In this document: positions 24,750-33,937 of the stretch, one piece after another | Layout of the letters: each line of letters starts with the position of its first letter | How positions within the stretch are numbered: the first letter of the stretch is position 1 | DNA from: Acuticoccus sp051016205 | GTDB lineage: Bacteria > Pseudomonadota > Alphaproteobacteria > Rhizobiales > Amorphaceae | NCBI GenBank assembly: GCA_051016205.1 | Contig: CP136534.1 | Span: 5,952,001-6,016,000, forward strand | Length of the DNA: 64,000 nucleotides | Reading direction: 5' to 3' | The notes under the pieces: model-generated | Seen by the model: only the letters and a program-made list of their open reading frames with translations | What the model was told of the DNA's origin: nothing | Database searches by the model: none | Position numbers and translations under genes: made by a program

Positions 24750-27700
24750 TGGAGACGCTTACCTACCGCGAACCGCGACTGGTGGCGTTGGCGCTTCTGG
24801 TCATTGTCGCAGCGGGCCTGTCCGCCCTCCTTGCCATCGGCCGGCAGGAAGACCCCACCATCACCAACCTCTTCGCAACGGTCACGACCAGCTTTCCGGG
24901 CGCCGACCCCGCACGGGTGGAGACCCTCGTCACCGCCGAAATCGAGGACAAGCTACGCGAGATTTCTGAGGTCGATACCTTAACGTCGGCGTCCGCAACG
25001 GGCATCTCCATCATCCAAGTGGAGTTGTCCGACCAGTTGGCGGACGCGCGCATCGAGCAGGTGTGGTCGGAAATCCGCGATGCGGTGGCCGAGGCTGAAG
25101 CGACGTTCCCTGAGGGCGTCCAACCGCCCGACTTCGACACCGATGGGAGCGGAGCCTATAGCGCCATCGTTGCCTTGGCGGCCAGGCATGACGGGGTGCC
25201 CCTCACCATCATCGGCCGATACGCTGAGGACCTGGCCGATGCCCTGCGAAGCGTACCGGGAACGAAGATTGCCGATGTCTATGGCGCGCCTGAGGAGGAA
25301 GTGCTTGTCACCCTAAACCCTGTGCGCAGCGCCGCGCTCGGCCTGACCGCAGATGCGGTCTCCAGCGCCGTGCGCGCAGCCGACAGCAAAGGTCAGTCCG
25401 GCCGTCTGCGCGGCACAGCGAACGATCTCATCATCGACCTTGAGGGGGACATTACCGCGATCGATCGGGTGCGCCAGGTCATCGTGCGCGAGGGGGCGGA
25501 CGGCCAGGTCACCCGCATTGCCGACGTGGCAAGCGTCACACGCGGGCCGCGCCGACCTGTTGCCGAGGCGGCACTTTTTGATGGTGCGCCTGCCGTGCTG
25601 GTGGCGGCAAAGCTGGAAGACGGCCTACAGGTGGACGTATGGATGGGCAACGTGAAGACCGCGCTCGACACAGCATTTGCCACCATCCCCGGCGGCATCA
25701 AAGCCGAACTCATCTTCGATCAAAGCCGCTACACAGCTGACAGGTTGTCGGAAGTCGCCACCAACATGGCGATCGGCGTTGCGCTGGTGGTGGGCGTTCT
25801 CCTCATCACCTTGGGGCTGCGGGCAGCGGCCATCGTGGCGCTCATCCTGCCTGTCGTGTCGTTTGCAACCCTTGCCACCATGAATGTGATCGGTCTTGCC
25901 ATTCACCAAATGTCGGTGACCGGCCTCATCGTGGCGTTGGGGCTCTTGGTGGACGCAGGCATTGTGATGACCGACGAGGTGGGGCAGCGCATCCGCGCCG
26001 GTCTGCGGCGGGTGGATGCTGTGGGCCAATCGGTCAAGCGGCTCTTCGCACCGCTGTTGGCGTCGACCATGACGACGGCCCTTTCCTTCACGCCGATGAT
26101 CCTCCTGCCGGGCCCGGCAGGGGACTTTGTGGGCTCCATCGCCATTGCCGTCGTCATCATGCTGGTGTGGTCGTTCATTGTGGCCATCACCATCACGCCT
26201 GCCATTGCGGGCTGGGTGATGCCCGCCGGCACGACGGGGGGTATGTGGCGGAACGGATTGAGGATCGCGGCACTCTCTTCAGCCTTTGCGGCAAGCCTTC
26301 AGTTGGCGGTGCGCAATCCCTTGCGATCGGTGGCGTTGGCGATGGTGCTGCCGGTGATGGGCTTTCTGTCGCTGCCGCTTCTGACGGCGCAGTTCTTTCC
26401 GGGGGTGGATCGGGATCAGTTCCACATCGAGGTGGATCTGCGCCCGGGGGCTTCCATCGGCCAGACTGCCGCGGTGGTGGAGCGGCTTGACGGCATCTTG
26501 CGTGGGGCGCCGGAAACGCGGCAGGTGGCCTGGACCATGGGACGCTCAGCGCCGGCGTTCTACTACAACATTGTGGGTGCGCGGGAGGATTCGGCCCGCT
26601 ATGCGCAGGCACTCGTCACCACCCATTCGGCCGGCGACACGGAGACCCTTCTCGCACGGCTTGAACGCACCTTGGCGGACGCTGCACCTGAGGCGCAGGT
26701 GTTGGTGCGTGGCCTCGTCCAAGGGCCGCCTGTGAATGCGCCTGTGGAGCTGCGCATTGTCGGCCCCGACCTTGACCGCCTGCGGGAGATTGGCGCCACC
26801 ATTCGGCGCATTGCCTCTAACGTCGACTCCGTCGTCCTCGCCCGCGAAACGGTGACCAATGGCGCGCCTGAGGTCAGCGTGAAGGTGGACGAGGCAAAAG
26901 CCGAGCAGATCGGCCTCGACCTTGGCGTCATCGCCCGCCAGCTTGAGGCGGGTTTGGAGGGTGTGGCCGGCGGCTCGCTTCTTGAGGGGCCTGAAGAACT
27001 CCCTGTACGGGTGCGGTTCGGCGATGGTGTGCGCGGCGACCTGACGGCTGTCTCCGACCTTCTGATCGTGCCGCCGGCGGCCTCGACCCATTCGGCCGAG
27101 GGCCAGTTTGCCGGTGTGCCGCTGTCTGCCATCGCAGACGTGACGCTGAGGCCGAGCGAGCCCATCATCACCCGGCGCAATGCTGAGCGCATGAACACCG
27201 TCCAGGCCTTCACCTTGCGCGATGTTCTGCCCGAGGAGGCGCTGGTGGAGGTCCAGGCCGCCCTTGCCGCAGAAGGGTTTGAAGTGCCAAGGGGCTACCG
27301 TCTGGAGCTTGGCGGGGACAGCGATGCACGCTCAACCACGCTGAACAACCTACTCGCCTCGCTCGGCATCATCGTGACCCTTTCCATCGCCTCCATCGTG
27401 ATGACGTTCCGCTCCTTCCGTCTGACGATGGTGGCGATTGTGGTCAGCGTCCTGTCGGCGGGCCTGTCGATGCTGGCGCTTGCAGTGTTCCAGTATCCGT
27501 TCGGAATCAACGCCATCATCGGGGTGATCGGCTCCATAGGCGTGTCCATCAACGCTGCCATCATCATCATGACGGGGTTGCAGGCCAATGCTGCCGCGCG
27601 GGCCGGCGACCGTGATGCGATGGTGGATGTGGTCATGGCCTCAAGCCGGCATATCGTGAGCACCACCGTCACCACCTTCGGCGGCTTTCTGCCGCTGATC

Positions 27701-27895
27701 CTTGCCGGCGGCGGGTTCTGGCCGCCCTTTGCCATGTCGGTGGCGGGTGGCGTCCTCCTGTCGACGGTGATTTCGTTTTACTTCACGCCGCCCATGTTCG
27801 CGCTGGTCTATGCGCGCCGCACCCGCAAAACCGGGGCGCCATCACCACAGGCGGCCGCATTGACGAATCGGCCGATGGCGGCGTCGCTGCCGTGA
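24749..27895 (+). CDS. RND efflux transporter, inner-membrane permease
   Basis: About 1048 residues of the HAE/AcrB family. GTG start at 24749 overlaps the adaptor's TAG stop; the upstream in-frame extension lies within the adaptor gene. The family's twelve-helix plan with two large periplasmic loops is recognisable: N-terminal helix LVALALLVIVAAGL, porter motifs EDPTITNLFATVTTSFPGAD, helix 4 region VTGLIVALGLLVDAGIVMTDEV with proton-relay acidic residues, and a second-half region IVTLSIASIVMTFRSFR. Substrates unknown; hydrophobic drugs or detergents are typical. Ends 7 bases from the convergent ATPase operon. Confidence 0.94.
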   Translation: METLTYREPRLVALALLVIVAAGLSALLAIGRQEDPTITNLFATVTTSFPGADPARVETLVTAEIEDKLREISEVDTLTSASATGISIIQVELSDQLADARIEQVWSEIRDAVAEAEATFPEGVQPPDFDTDGSGAYSAIVALAARHDGVPLTIIGRYAEDLADALRSVPGTKIADVYGAPEEEVLVTLNPVRSAALGLTADAVSSAVRAADSKGQSGRLRGTANDLIIDLEGDITAIDRVRQVIVREGADGQVTRIADVASVTRGPRRPVAEAALFDGAPAVLVAAKLEDGLQVDVWMGNVKTALDTAFATIPGGIKAELIFDQSRYTADRLSEVATNMAIGVALVVGVLLITLGLRAAAIVALILPVVSFATLATMNVIGLAIHQMSVTGLIVALGLLVDAGIVMTDEVGQRIRAGLRRVDAVGQSVKRLFAPLLASTMTTALSFTPMILLPGPAGDFVGSIAIAVVIMLVWSFIVAITITPAIAGWVMPAGTTGGMWRNGLRIAALSSAFAASLQLAVRNPLRSVALAMVLPVMGFLSLPLLTAQFFPGVDRDQFHIEVDLRPGASIGQTAAVVERLDGILRGAPETRQVAWTMGRSAPAFYYNIVGAREDSARYAQALVTTHSAGDTETLLARLERTLADAAPEAQVLVRGLVQGPPVNAPVELRIVGPDLDRLREIGATIRRIASNVDSVVLARETVTNGAPEVSVKVDEAKAEQIGLDLGVIARQLEAGLEGVAGGSLLEGPEELPVRVRFGDGVRGDLTAVSDLLIVPPAASTHSAEGQFAGVPLSAIADVTLRPSEPIITRRNAERMNTVQAFTLRDVLPEEALVEVQAALAAEGFEVPRGYRLELGGDSDARSTTLNNLLASLGIIVTLSIASIVMTFRSFRLTMVAIVVSVLSAGLSMLALAVFQYPFGINAIIGVIGSIGVSINAAIIIMTGLQANAAARAGDRDAMVDVVMASSRHIVSTTVTTFGGFLPLILAGGGFWPPFAMSVAGGVLLSTVISFYFTPPMFALVYARRTRKTGAPSPQAAALTNRPMAASLP

Positions 27896-27902
27896 CGTTG
27901 GC

Positions 27903-29738
27903 TCAGGCGTGGAGCCGTTCGTCGATCTTTGCCAAGAGCAAGGTGTAGTCGGGCGTGCCGTCGGCGGCGTAGTGAAAGTTTTTGAACAGGCCCGTCAGCT
28001 CCGTGAAGTAGCGGCGCGCCTCGGTTTTGTCTGAGAACGACAACGGGCGGGTGAGAAGGCCATAAAGCCGGTCGAACACCAGCTGCTGCCGGTCCAGCGA
28101 GACATTGGCGTCGACAGCGTCGAACGCATCCTGCTGCAAATAGACCATATCCAGAAAGAGCGCTTTTTGCTGGATGACGAAGTCGTCCATGGTGACGCCT
28201 TCCTCGCCGGTCACCTGCATCATCTGGCTGACGTGGTCGCCCTTCTCCAACAGATCCTGCATGCGGCGCACCTTGGCGCACCAGTCCGCGCCCAGATGTT
28301 GATCATACCAAGCCTCCATTTGGGAAAGATATCGCGACCACGAGATCAGTGGATCGACTGCGGGATAAAACCGCTTATACGCCCGTTCCGACGATAGACC
28401 CAGGAAACACTTGACGGTGGACAGGGTGGACTGTGTCACAGGCTCGTCGAAGTTACCGCCGGCGGGAGACACGGTGCCGATCATCGTCAAGCTGCCTGTG
28501 GCCCCGTCGTTGGCGCGGATGACGCCTGCGCGCTCGTAAACGCCCTTGATGGAGCTTTCAAGGTAGGCCGGGAAGCCCTCCTCCCCCGGAATTTCCTCAA
28601 GACGGCCGGATGTTTCGCGCATGGCCTGCGCCCAGCGGGACGTACTGTCTGCAATCAACAGCACCTCAAGCCCCATCTGGCGATAGTATTCGCCAAGGGT
28701 GATGCCTGTATAGATCGACGCTTCGCGCGCCGCCACAGGCATCGAGGAGGTGTTGCAGATGATGATGGTGCGGTCCATCAAGCTGCCGCCCGAAGTGGGG
28801 TCGGTCATCTGTGGAAACTCATGGATGGTTTCCACCACCTCCCCCGCCCGCTCGCCGCAGGCAACAACGATGACGATGTCCACCTTCGCGTTGCGGGCAA
28901 TGAGGTTCTGAAGCACCGTCTTGCCGGCACCGAAGGGGCCGGGAATGCACGCCGTACCGCCCCGCGCGATGGGAAAGAACGTGTCGATCAGACGCTGCGA
29001 GGTGAGGAGTGGCTCGGTCGGAAACTGCCGCTGCGAGACAGCGCGTTTCAACAGCGAGGCCGGCAAGGATTTGCGGACGGGCCACTTTTGCGCAAGCGTC
29101 ACCGTACGCTCGGTCCCTGCGCCATCGCTCAGCCGGGCGATGGGCTCGTGGATTCTGGCACCGCCATCCTGGATCCAGACGATCTTGTGGGCGCCTGCCC
29201 AGGCGAAGGGGACCATCACCTTGTGGGTGAAGCGACCCTCCGGGACGGTGCCGATCACATCGCCAGCGTGGACCGTATCGCCGATCTTGACGGAGGCCGA
29301 AAAACTCCACTTCGATTTGGTGTCGAGGGGTGCAACGTCCGCCCCGCGTGGCAGGAAGATGCCGAACTCGGTGGCAACCTTCGGAAGCGGCGCTTGAAGG
29401 CCGTCATAGACCTGCCCCAGGAGCCCCGGCCCCAGTTCCACCGAAAGGAGCTGGCCGGTCTGCTCCACAGGGTCGCCCACAGCCACGCCCTGCGTGCTCT
29501 CGTAGACCTGCGCGTCGGCGGTGTTGCCGCGTACGCGCAAGACCTCTGCCTTCAAGCGCTCCTGCCGACCGTCGGCACCGGGAAGACTGGGCAGGATAAT
29601 GACGACCTCGTTCTTGACGAGCGCGGCTGGGACACCGTCTGCGTCAGGCAATGCCTCGATCTTCACTAGATCGTCTTGCACCGCCACAATCCTTGCCGTC
29701 ACGCTTTCGGCATGGGCGTGTGTATCGGTGGTTGCCAT
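27903..29738 (-). CDS. atpA: V/A-type ATP synthase subunit A (catalytic)
   Basis: About 611 residues, the catalytic nucleotide-binding subunit of a bacterial V-type ATPase. Walker A GPFGAGKT is at about residues 267-274, with VACGERAGEVVETIHEFP, STSRWAQAMRE and PAGGNFDEPVTQSTL downstream. The long non-homologous insertion characteristic of A subunits is present (GIFLPRGADVAPLD through ARIHEP). The ATG at 29738 overlaps the preceding gene's stop (ATGA). It is the last gene of the operon, whereas in the usual bacterial order A directly precedes B. It differs from F1 alpha/beta, so it is not a standard ATP synthase subunit. Confidence 0.96.
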   Translation of the reverse strand: MATTDTHAHAESVTARIVAVQDDLVKIEALPDADGVPAALVKNEVVIILPSLPGADGRQERLKAEVLRVRGNTADAQVYESTQGVAVGDPVEQTGQLLSVELGPGLLGQVYDGLQAPLPKVATEFGIFLPRGADVAPLDTKSKWSFSASVKIGDTVHAGDVIGTVPEGRFTHKVMVPFAWAGAHKIVWIQDGGARIHEPIARLSDGAGTERTVTLAQKWPVRKSLPASLLKRAVSQRQFPTEPLLTSQRLIDTFFPIARGGTACIPGPFGAGKTVLQNLIARNAKVDIVIVVACGERAGEVVETIHEFPQMTDPTSGGSLMDRTIIICNTSSMPVAAREASIYTGITLGEYYRQMGLEVLLIADSTSRWAQAMRETSGRLEEIPGEEGFPAYLESSIKGVYERAGVIRANDGATGSLTMIGTVSPAGGNFDEPVTQSTLSTVKCFLGLSSERAYKRFYPAVDPLISWSRYLSQMEAWYDQHLGADWCAKVRRMQDLLEKGDHVSQMMQVTGEEGVTMDDFVIQQKALFLDMVYLQQDAFDAVDANVSLDRQQLVFDRLYGLLTRPLSFSDKTEARRYFTELTGLFKNFHYAADGTPDYTLLLAKIDERLHA

Positions 29739-30427
29739 CACAAGGCCCCTTCAAGAACGACGCCGTCAAAACCATTGAGTGCATGCTGGGTGAGGGCTTC
29801 GAACCGGCGCTCGGCGGCGCGGGTGTCCCTGTCCGCCCAGCGGTCGAAAATGCTCCATTTCAGGACGTAAATCACCACCGCTTCGAAGTCGAAACTGTGG
29901 CGCGCTTCATGGCGCTTCAGCTGGCGGAAGGTGACGTCAAGAAGGTGTCGCTCAAGCCCCAGAGGATCGTCTTTTTGAAGCAGCGAAACCGCTTCAGGCA
30001 GCCACGGCAAGCGCCGTTCGAGCCGAAATGTTGGGTCGGACCAGTTGGCGATGATGTGGGGGACGAGCCGGCTTGGCCCCCAGGGCGCGGCGGGCGGGCC
30101 GTTCCCGCGGCGGCGTATCCTCAAGGCGGCAATCGTTGTGCGAAGGTCCATCCGCTCAGCAAGAATCTGGCGCAAAGTTTCGCTTGTAAGGCCTGCCATC
30201 ACCGCCCGCAGCCGGGCCAGCACGACGGTCTGCGTGTCGCGCATGGTGTAAGCACTCCAGCTCATGATGCTTTCGATCCGCGCCAGCGTCTCGCGATCCT
30301 CCTCAGTGAGAAGGGAGAGGCGACGGTCGAGCCTTACCCTTGAAAGGGGCGGCTTCTTGGCAACGAACAAGCGTTCCGAAGCCGGCAAGCTGGTGACCAG
30401 GGTGATGTAGGCGTCAGGATCGGACAT
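29738..30427 (-). CDS. V-type ATPase subunit C-position protein (DUF2764-like)
   Basis: A 229-residue protein between subunits E and A, which is where Chlamydia- and Bacteroidetes-type V-ATPase operons carry a DUF2764 protein thought to take the place of subunit C (rotor-stator connector). The start AYITLVTSLPASERLF matches the style of that family (tyrosine, then LVxSLP). The rest is helical and charged, e.g. RRFEALTQHALNGF. Assignment rests on position and the N-terminal motif; a direct profile match is needed to be certain. Confidence 0.75.
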   Translation of the reverse strand: MSDPDAYITLVTSLPASERLFVAKKPPLSRVRLDRRLSLLTEEDRETLARIESIMSWSAYTMRDTQTVVLARLRAVMAGLTSETLRQILAERMDLRTTIAALRIRRRGNGPPAAPWGPSRLVPHIIANWSDPTFRLERRLPWLPEAVSLLQKDDPLGLERHLLDVTFRQLKRHEARHSFDFEAVVIYVLKWSIFDRWADRDTRAAERRFEALTQHALNGFDGVVLEGAL

Positions 30428-30430
30428 CGG

Positions 30431-31108
30431 CTAGCTGATGACGCCTTCCATGACCGCACGAAACCGCGGCTGCAGGTGCTGCATAATGAGGGACGCGATG
30501 GCCTCGTCCGACAGGTCAAGCTCGATGACCCCATCGGCCCGCCGGGCGCGGATGCCGCCCTGAAGATCATCAGCGGCATGAAGTGTCACGCCCTCAGCCA
30601 GCATGTCCTGTGTCAGACCCAGAACGAACTTTGTGAGTGTGCCTGAGCGGATATCGTCCGGGTTTTCGCGGATGGCATCAACGCCCACAATGTCGGCCGG
30701 CAGCACCACCTCGGTCCCTTCCACGGGCGTCACGGTCTCGCGGGCCCGCCCCACCAGCTCTACGATCATCTGCCGCAAGATCGTGGGGTCGGCGAGCGTC
30801 GAGGAGACCATGCGCTTCACGTCCGCCTCGAACTGGGCCATCAGGCCGGCTTTCATGGTGAGCACGGCATCGCGCATGGCGATCTGAAGCGCCTCTTGCC
30901 CGGCGGCGCGATAGGCGTCGGCCGTCTTGCGCGCGTCGGTCAGATGGGTCTCAGCCTCGGCCTTTGCCTTGGCGATGATCTTTGCCGCCTCTTGGCGCGC
31001 CTCCGCCTTGAGCGCTTCGGCCTCAGCACGGCCTGCGGCAACGCCGTCTTCACGCAAGCGGGCAATCAGCGTGTCGACCCCTTTGGATGTAGCGTTGTCG
31101 GTGGCCAT
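30431..31108 (-). CDS. atpE: V/A-type ATP synthase subunit E (peripheral stalk)
   Basis: About 225 residues. The first 75 are a charged coiled coil (EAEALKAEARQEAAKIIAKA and on), the expected long E/G-type stator helix. The C-terminal half is a globular domain ending EAIASLIMQHLQPRFRAVM. The ATG at 31108 overlaps the proteolipid stop (ATGA); an in-frame TTG precedes it. It is stator material linking the catalytic head to subunit I. No separate G/H subunit is encoded, as in other Chlamydia-type operons. Confidence 0.88.
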   Translation of the reverse strand: MATDNATSKGVDTLIARLREDGVAAGRAEAEALKAEARQEAAKIIAKAKAEAETHLTDARKTADAYRAAGQEALQIAMRDAVLTMKAGLMAQFEADVKRMVSSTLADPTILRQMIVELVGRARETVTPVEGTEVVLPADIVGVDAIRENPDDIRSGTLTKFVLGLTQDMLAEGVTLHAADDLQGGIRARRADGVIELDLSDEAIASLIMQHLQPRFRAVMEGVIS

Positions 31109-31551
31109 CAAGATATCCCCGCGCTGACCACGAGAGCAAACACGAAGGCGAACACACCAAAGCCTTCCACAATGGCGGCCGGGGCCAAGGAGAGGCCGAA
31201 GATCTCAGGCTTTTCCTTGGCCGCGTTGATGGCCGCCGCGCAGGCCTTCCCCTGCCAGATGCCGCAATACATGAGCGCGATGCCAGACAGGAGCCCGACG
31301 CCGAAAAGGCCGCCGGCGTTGGTGGCCGTCACCTCCCTGTTCAGCGTGAACATGATGACGATGCCGTAGATCACGAAGGTGGACGGAAACACCGAGATGC
31401 CGATGAAGCGGCCATAGCCGCCTTCGGTGTCGAGCATCGCGCCGATGCTGGCCTGCCCTGCGATAGAGCAGCCAATGGCGCTGGCAACAGTGCCAAGCGC
31501 CAGCGGTGCGAAAATACCGAGCCAGCCGAGCGCCAGGACCAGTTCGTTCAT
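31108..31551 (-). CDS. atpK: V-type ATPase proteolipid subunit K (rotor ring)
   Basis: A 147-residue membrane protein made of two fused hairpins (four helices). The ion-binding glutamate is E129 in AIVEGFGVFAFVFAL, with none at the matching position of the first hairpin (AGQASIGAM region), as in V-type rings. Compared with Enterococcus hirae NtpK (from memory), T58, Y62, Q100 and E129 match its Na+-site residues T64, Y68, Q110 and E139, but F59 replaces Q65. The start ATG 31551 lies in the overlap with subunit I. The ring rotates with ion flow. Confidence 0.93.
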   Translation of the reverse strand: MNELVLALGWLGIFAPLALGTVASAIGCSIAGQASIGAMLDTEGGYGRFIGISVFPSTFVIYGIVIMFTLNREVTATNAGGLFGVGLLSGIALMYCGIWQGKACAAAINAAKEKPEIFGLSLAPAAIVEGFGVFAFVFALVVSAGIS

Positions 31552-33344
31552 AGCTGAACCTCTTTGCGGGTAAGCGGGCGGAAGGCGGTCCCCTCCTCCG
31601 GCAAGCCCCATTTGAAGAATTCGATGTAGTTGAGCCTCAACCCGTGCACCACGCCGCTCATGAGGACGAGCCCGAAGTTGAGGACATGCCCCACGAGGAG
31701 GATGAGAATGGCCAGGAGAAGCCCAAGTCCCTGGATGCTCGCCATCACCTCGCCGGCGAGATTGTTGAACGTGACGGCCAGGGACGCGGACGCAAGGCCA
31801 AGGGCAAACAGGCGCATGTAACTCAAGATGTCGCCGAACGCGCCCATGGCACCGGCAAGAGCTTTGACGCCATCAAACAGACGCCAGGCCCAATCGATCC
31901 GCTTCGTGATGGGTCGATCGCTGGTGAAGGCGACAATGGCAAGGATGCCGGCGATGAAAAGGCCGATCGCGGCGATGGCAACTGGCCCCGTCTGACCGGT
32001 CAGCCAAAGGAAGAGGCCGCCGAGGATGGCAGCGATCCAGCCAAGTTTGGCGCGGGCGGAGCGCTGTCTGCGGTGGACCCAGGCATTGATGGCAATGCCA
32101 AGGACAAGGTGCACCACGCCGACGATGACGGACAGGCGCATCATCGTGTCAAAATCGTTCAGGCTGAGGACGGCGAACGACGCGAGGATCGACCCTTCAG
32201 GCGGCGCAGCCCCGAAATAGCTGCCGACCAGAACACCGTAGGCAATGGTCGCGGCCGCGATGATGAGGCCGAGCCGCCGCCAGGCTTTCAGCTTAGGCGC
32301 CCGTCCCATCCGTCTCCAGCCGATGAGGAGGCCGAGAAGGATAACCGCGCCATAGCCTGCGTCCGCAGCAATCATGGCAAAGAAGATGGAGAAGGACACG
32401 ACGAGAACGATTGTGGGGTCCCAGCTGCGATAGTTCGGCACCTGGTAGAAGGTGGCAAGGTCAACGCCAGCCGCCTCGGACTGAGGCTGCAAGAGGAGCG
32501 TGGGGGGCTCTTCGTCCCACCTCGGCTCCTCGATGATCACGGCAAGGCCCTGGTCTTCGCCGTAGGCCTCCACGGCGGGAAGGGCGTCCGTGGGCACCCA
32601 GCCTTGGACGACGAAAAGGTCGGGATCGTCGCGGGTTTGTTGGGAGGCAAAGGCAAGCTCTGCCAGGGTCTCTGCTTCCGACAGGTGAGCTCTCAACAGG
32701 CCGACGTACCGCGCCATGCGCAGGCGATCGTCCTGCAGCACCTCAAACTGGATTTCGCTCGCCTCCAAGTCCTCCTTCAGTTCGTGGACGGGCCGGCTTC
32801 CCACATGGGTGCGGCGCACGGGGAGGAGGTTTTCGGGCGGTTCGGTGGGCGACAGGACCACCACATACAGGAAGCGAGTGTCGGCGGAGACGATGTCCCA
32901 CGGCTGGTCCAGATGTTCCAGCGCCGCGCGGTATTTGACGGGTAAGCGGTAGAACCAGCAGCGGATTCCGCCCATGGTGGCGGCATCGCCAAGGTCGAGG
33001 TCGCCCCAGGGCTTGATGGCCTTGATGCGGGCCTCCAGCGCATCCCTGTGGTCGCCCACCTCTCGCAGGTTCTGGCGCAAGTCGAGGGTCCGGGCGACAA
33101 AATCCTGAACGTCGAAATCGCGATCGCGCGTGATCTGGCGGCGATCGCCCGCCACCTCGGCCAGGAAATGAAGAGCCTTGTAGGCGTCTCCCGCCTCGCG
33201 GCTTGCGGCCTTTTCCGGCTCTGCGGGGTGTTCGGCAAGGGGCACAAGGTGCATGCAGCCCAGGTCTTGCAGGTGCGACAGTGTTGCTGGCTTGTGCGCG
33301 ATCTCACCGGCTAGCGTAACCTTTTTCAGGCGCGCAATGCTCAT
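31548..33344 (-). CDS. atpI: V/A-type ATP synthase subunit I (stator membrane subunit)
   Basis: A 598-residue protein with a cytoplasmic N-terminal half (about 300 residues with coiled-coil segments) and a C-terminal membrane half of seven to eight helices beginning near ILVVSFSIFFAMIAADAGYG. The AADAGYG and GHVLNFGLVLMSGVVHGLRLNYIEFF regions are typical of the subunit a/I channel. It carries the ion half-channels opposite ring glutamate E129. The start overlaps the subunit D stop (ATGA). Confidence 0.94.
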   Translation of the reverse strand: MSIARLKKVTLAGEIAHKPATLSHLQDLGCMHLVPLAEHPAEPEKAASREAGDAYKALHFLAEVAGDRRQITRDRDFDVQDFVARTLDLRQNLREVGDHRDALEARIKAIKPWGDLDLGDAATMGGIRCWFYRLPVKYRAALEHLDQPWDIVSADTRFLYVVVLSPTEPPENLLPVRRTHVGSRPVHELKEDLEASEIQFEVLQDDRLRMARYVGLLRAHLSEAETLAELAFASQQTRDDPDLFVVQGWVPTDALPAVEAYGEDQGLAVIIEEPRWDEEPPTLLLQPQSEAAGVDLATFYQVPNYRSWDPTIVLVVSFSIFFAMIAADAGYGAVILLGLLIGWRRMGRAPKLKAWRRLGLIIAAATIAYGVLVGSYFGAAPPEGSILASFAVLSLNDFDTMMRLSVIVGVVHLVLGIAINAWVHRRQRSARAKLGWIAAILGGLFLWLTGQTGPVAIAAIGLFIAGILAIVAFTSDRPITKRIDWAWRLFDGVKALAGAMGAFGDILSYMRLFALGLASASLAVTFNNLAGEVMASIQGLGLLLAILILLVGHVLNFGLVLMSGVVHGLRLNYIEFFKWGLPEEGTAFRPLTRKEVQL

Positions 33345-33937
33345 GCCGTGGCCCGCTTGCGTTTGGAGAGCTTGGAGCGGACCACCGCGGCCATCTCTTC
33401 ATCGCTGAGGTAGATGCGGATCTTCTTGATGTTGGCGCGGCTGGTGGGAATGAGCACTTTGTCGAACAGATTCACCCGCTGGGTGATGGTCGTGACGGCT
33501 GCATCAAGCCGCGATACACGCTCTTTCGCCACCCCCAGTGCCAGCCGCATCCGCACCATGTCGTGCAGAAGCCGCGCCACATCATCCACCCAATGGGGTT
33601 TGGCCATGGGCGAGTAGGGCTGAACCTCGACCTCAACCTGTGCCAGCGTCGGCAGTTTCGTTCCGACGACGTTTTCGGTGCCGAGCTTGTAGTTGGTGAG
33701 GCGCACGAGCCCGTCGAGGTCGATGTCTTGATCGGCAAGCATCGGGACATTGGCTGCAACTGTCGCTGCCAAGGCACGCACCTTGTCTTGCAGTGCGACC
33801 ACCTCGAGCCGCGCCTTCGCCCGTTCGGCCATCAACTGCTGGCGTTTCAGGTCCAACGAGGGGAGGAACCGCTCGTACGTGCGCAGCTGCGCGGCTTCGC
33901 GGGCGAGCGAGGACTTATTCAGCTGCAATCGCGGCAT
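33341..33937 (-). CDS. atpD: V/A-type ATP synthase subunit D (central shaft)
   Basis: About 198 residues, predicted antiparallel coiled coil with the family N-terminus LQLNKSSLAREAAQLRTYERF and C-terminus VNLFDKVLIPTSRANIKKI. It forms the central rotor shaft inside the A3B3 head. The chosen ATG (33937) gives the conserved MPRLQLNKSSL start; it lies 23 bases inside the end of subunit B, so the two genes overlap. The open frame extends to 33967 but without family sequence. Confidence 0.93.
   Translation of the reverse strand: MPRLQLNKSSLAREAAQLRTYERFLPSLDLKRQQLMAERAKARLEVVALQDKVRALAATVAANVPMLADQDIDLDGLVRLTNYKLGTENVVGTKLPTLAQVEVEVQPYSPMAKPHWVDDVARLLHDMVRMRLALGVAKERVSRLDAAVTTITQRVNLFDKVLIPTSRANIKKIRIYLSDEEMAAVVRSKLSKRKRATA

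Noticed and set aside
31644..32945. 433-codon plus-strand frame antisense to atpI
   Set aside because: Glu/Asp/Gly/His-rich shadow of the membrane subunit; no start signal and no family motif.
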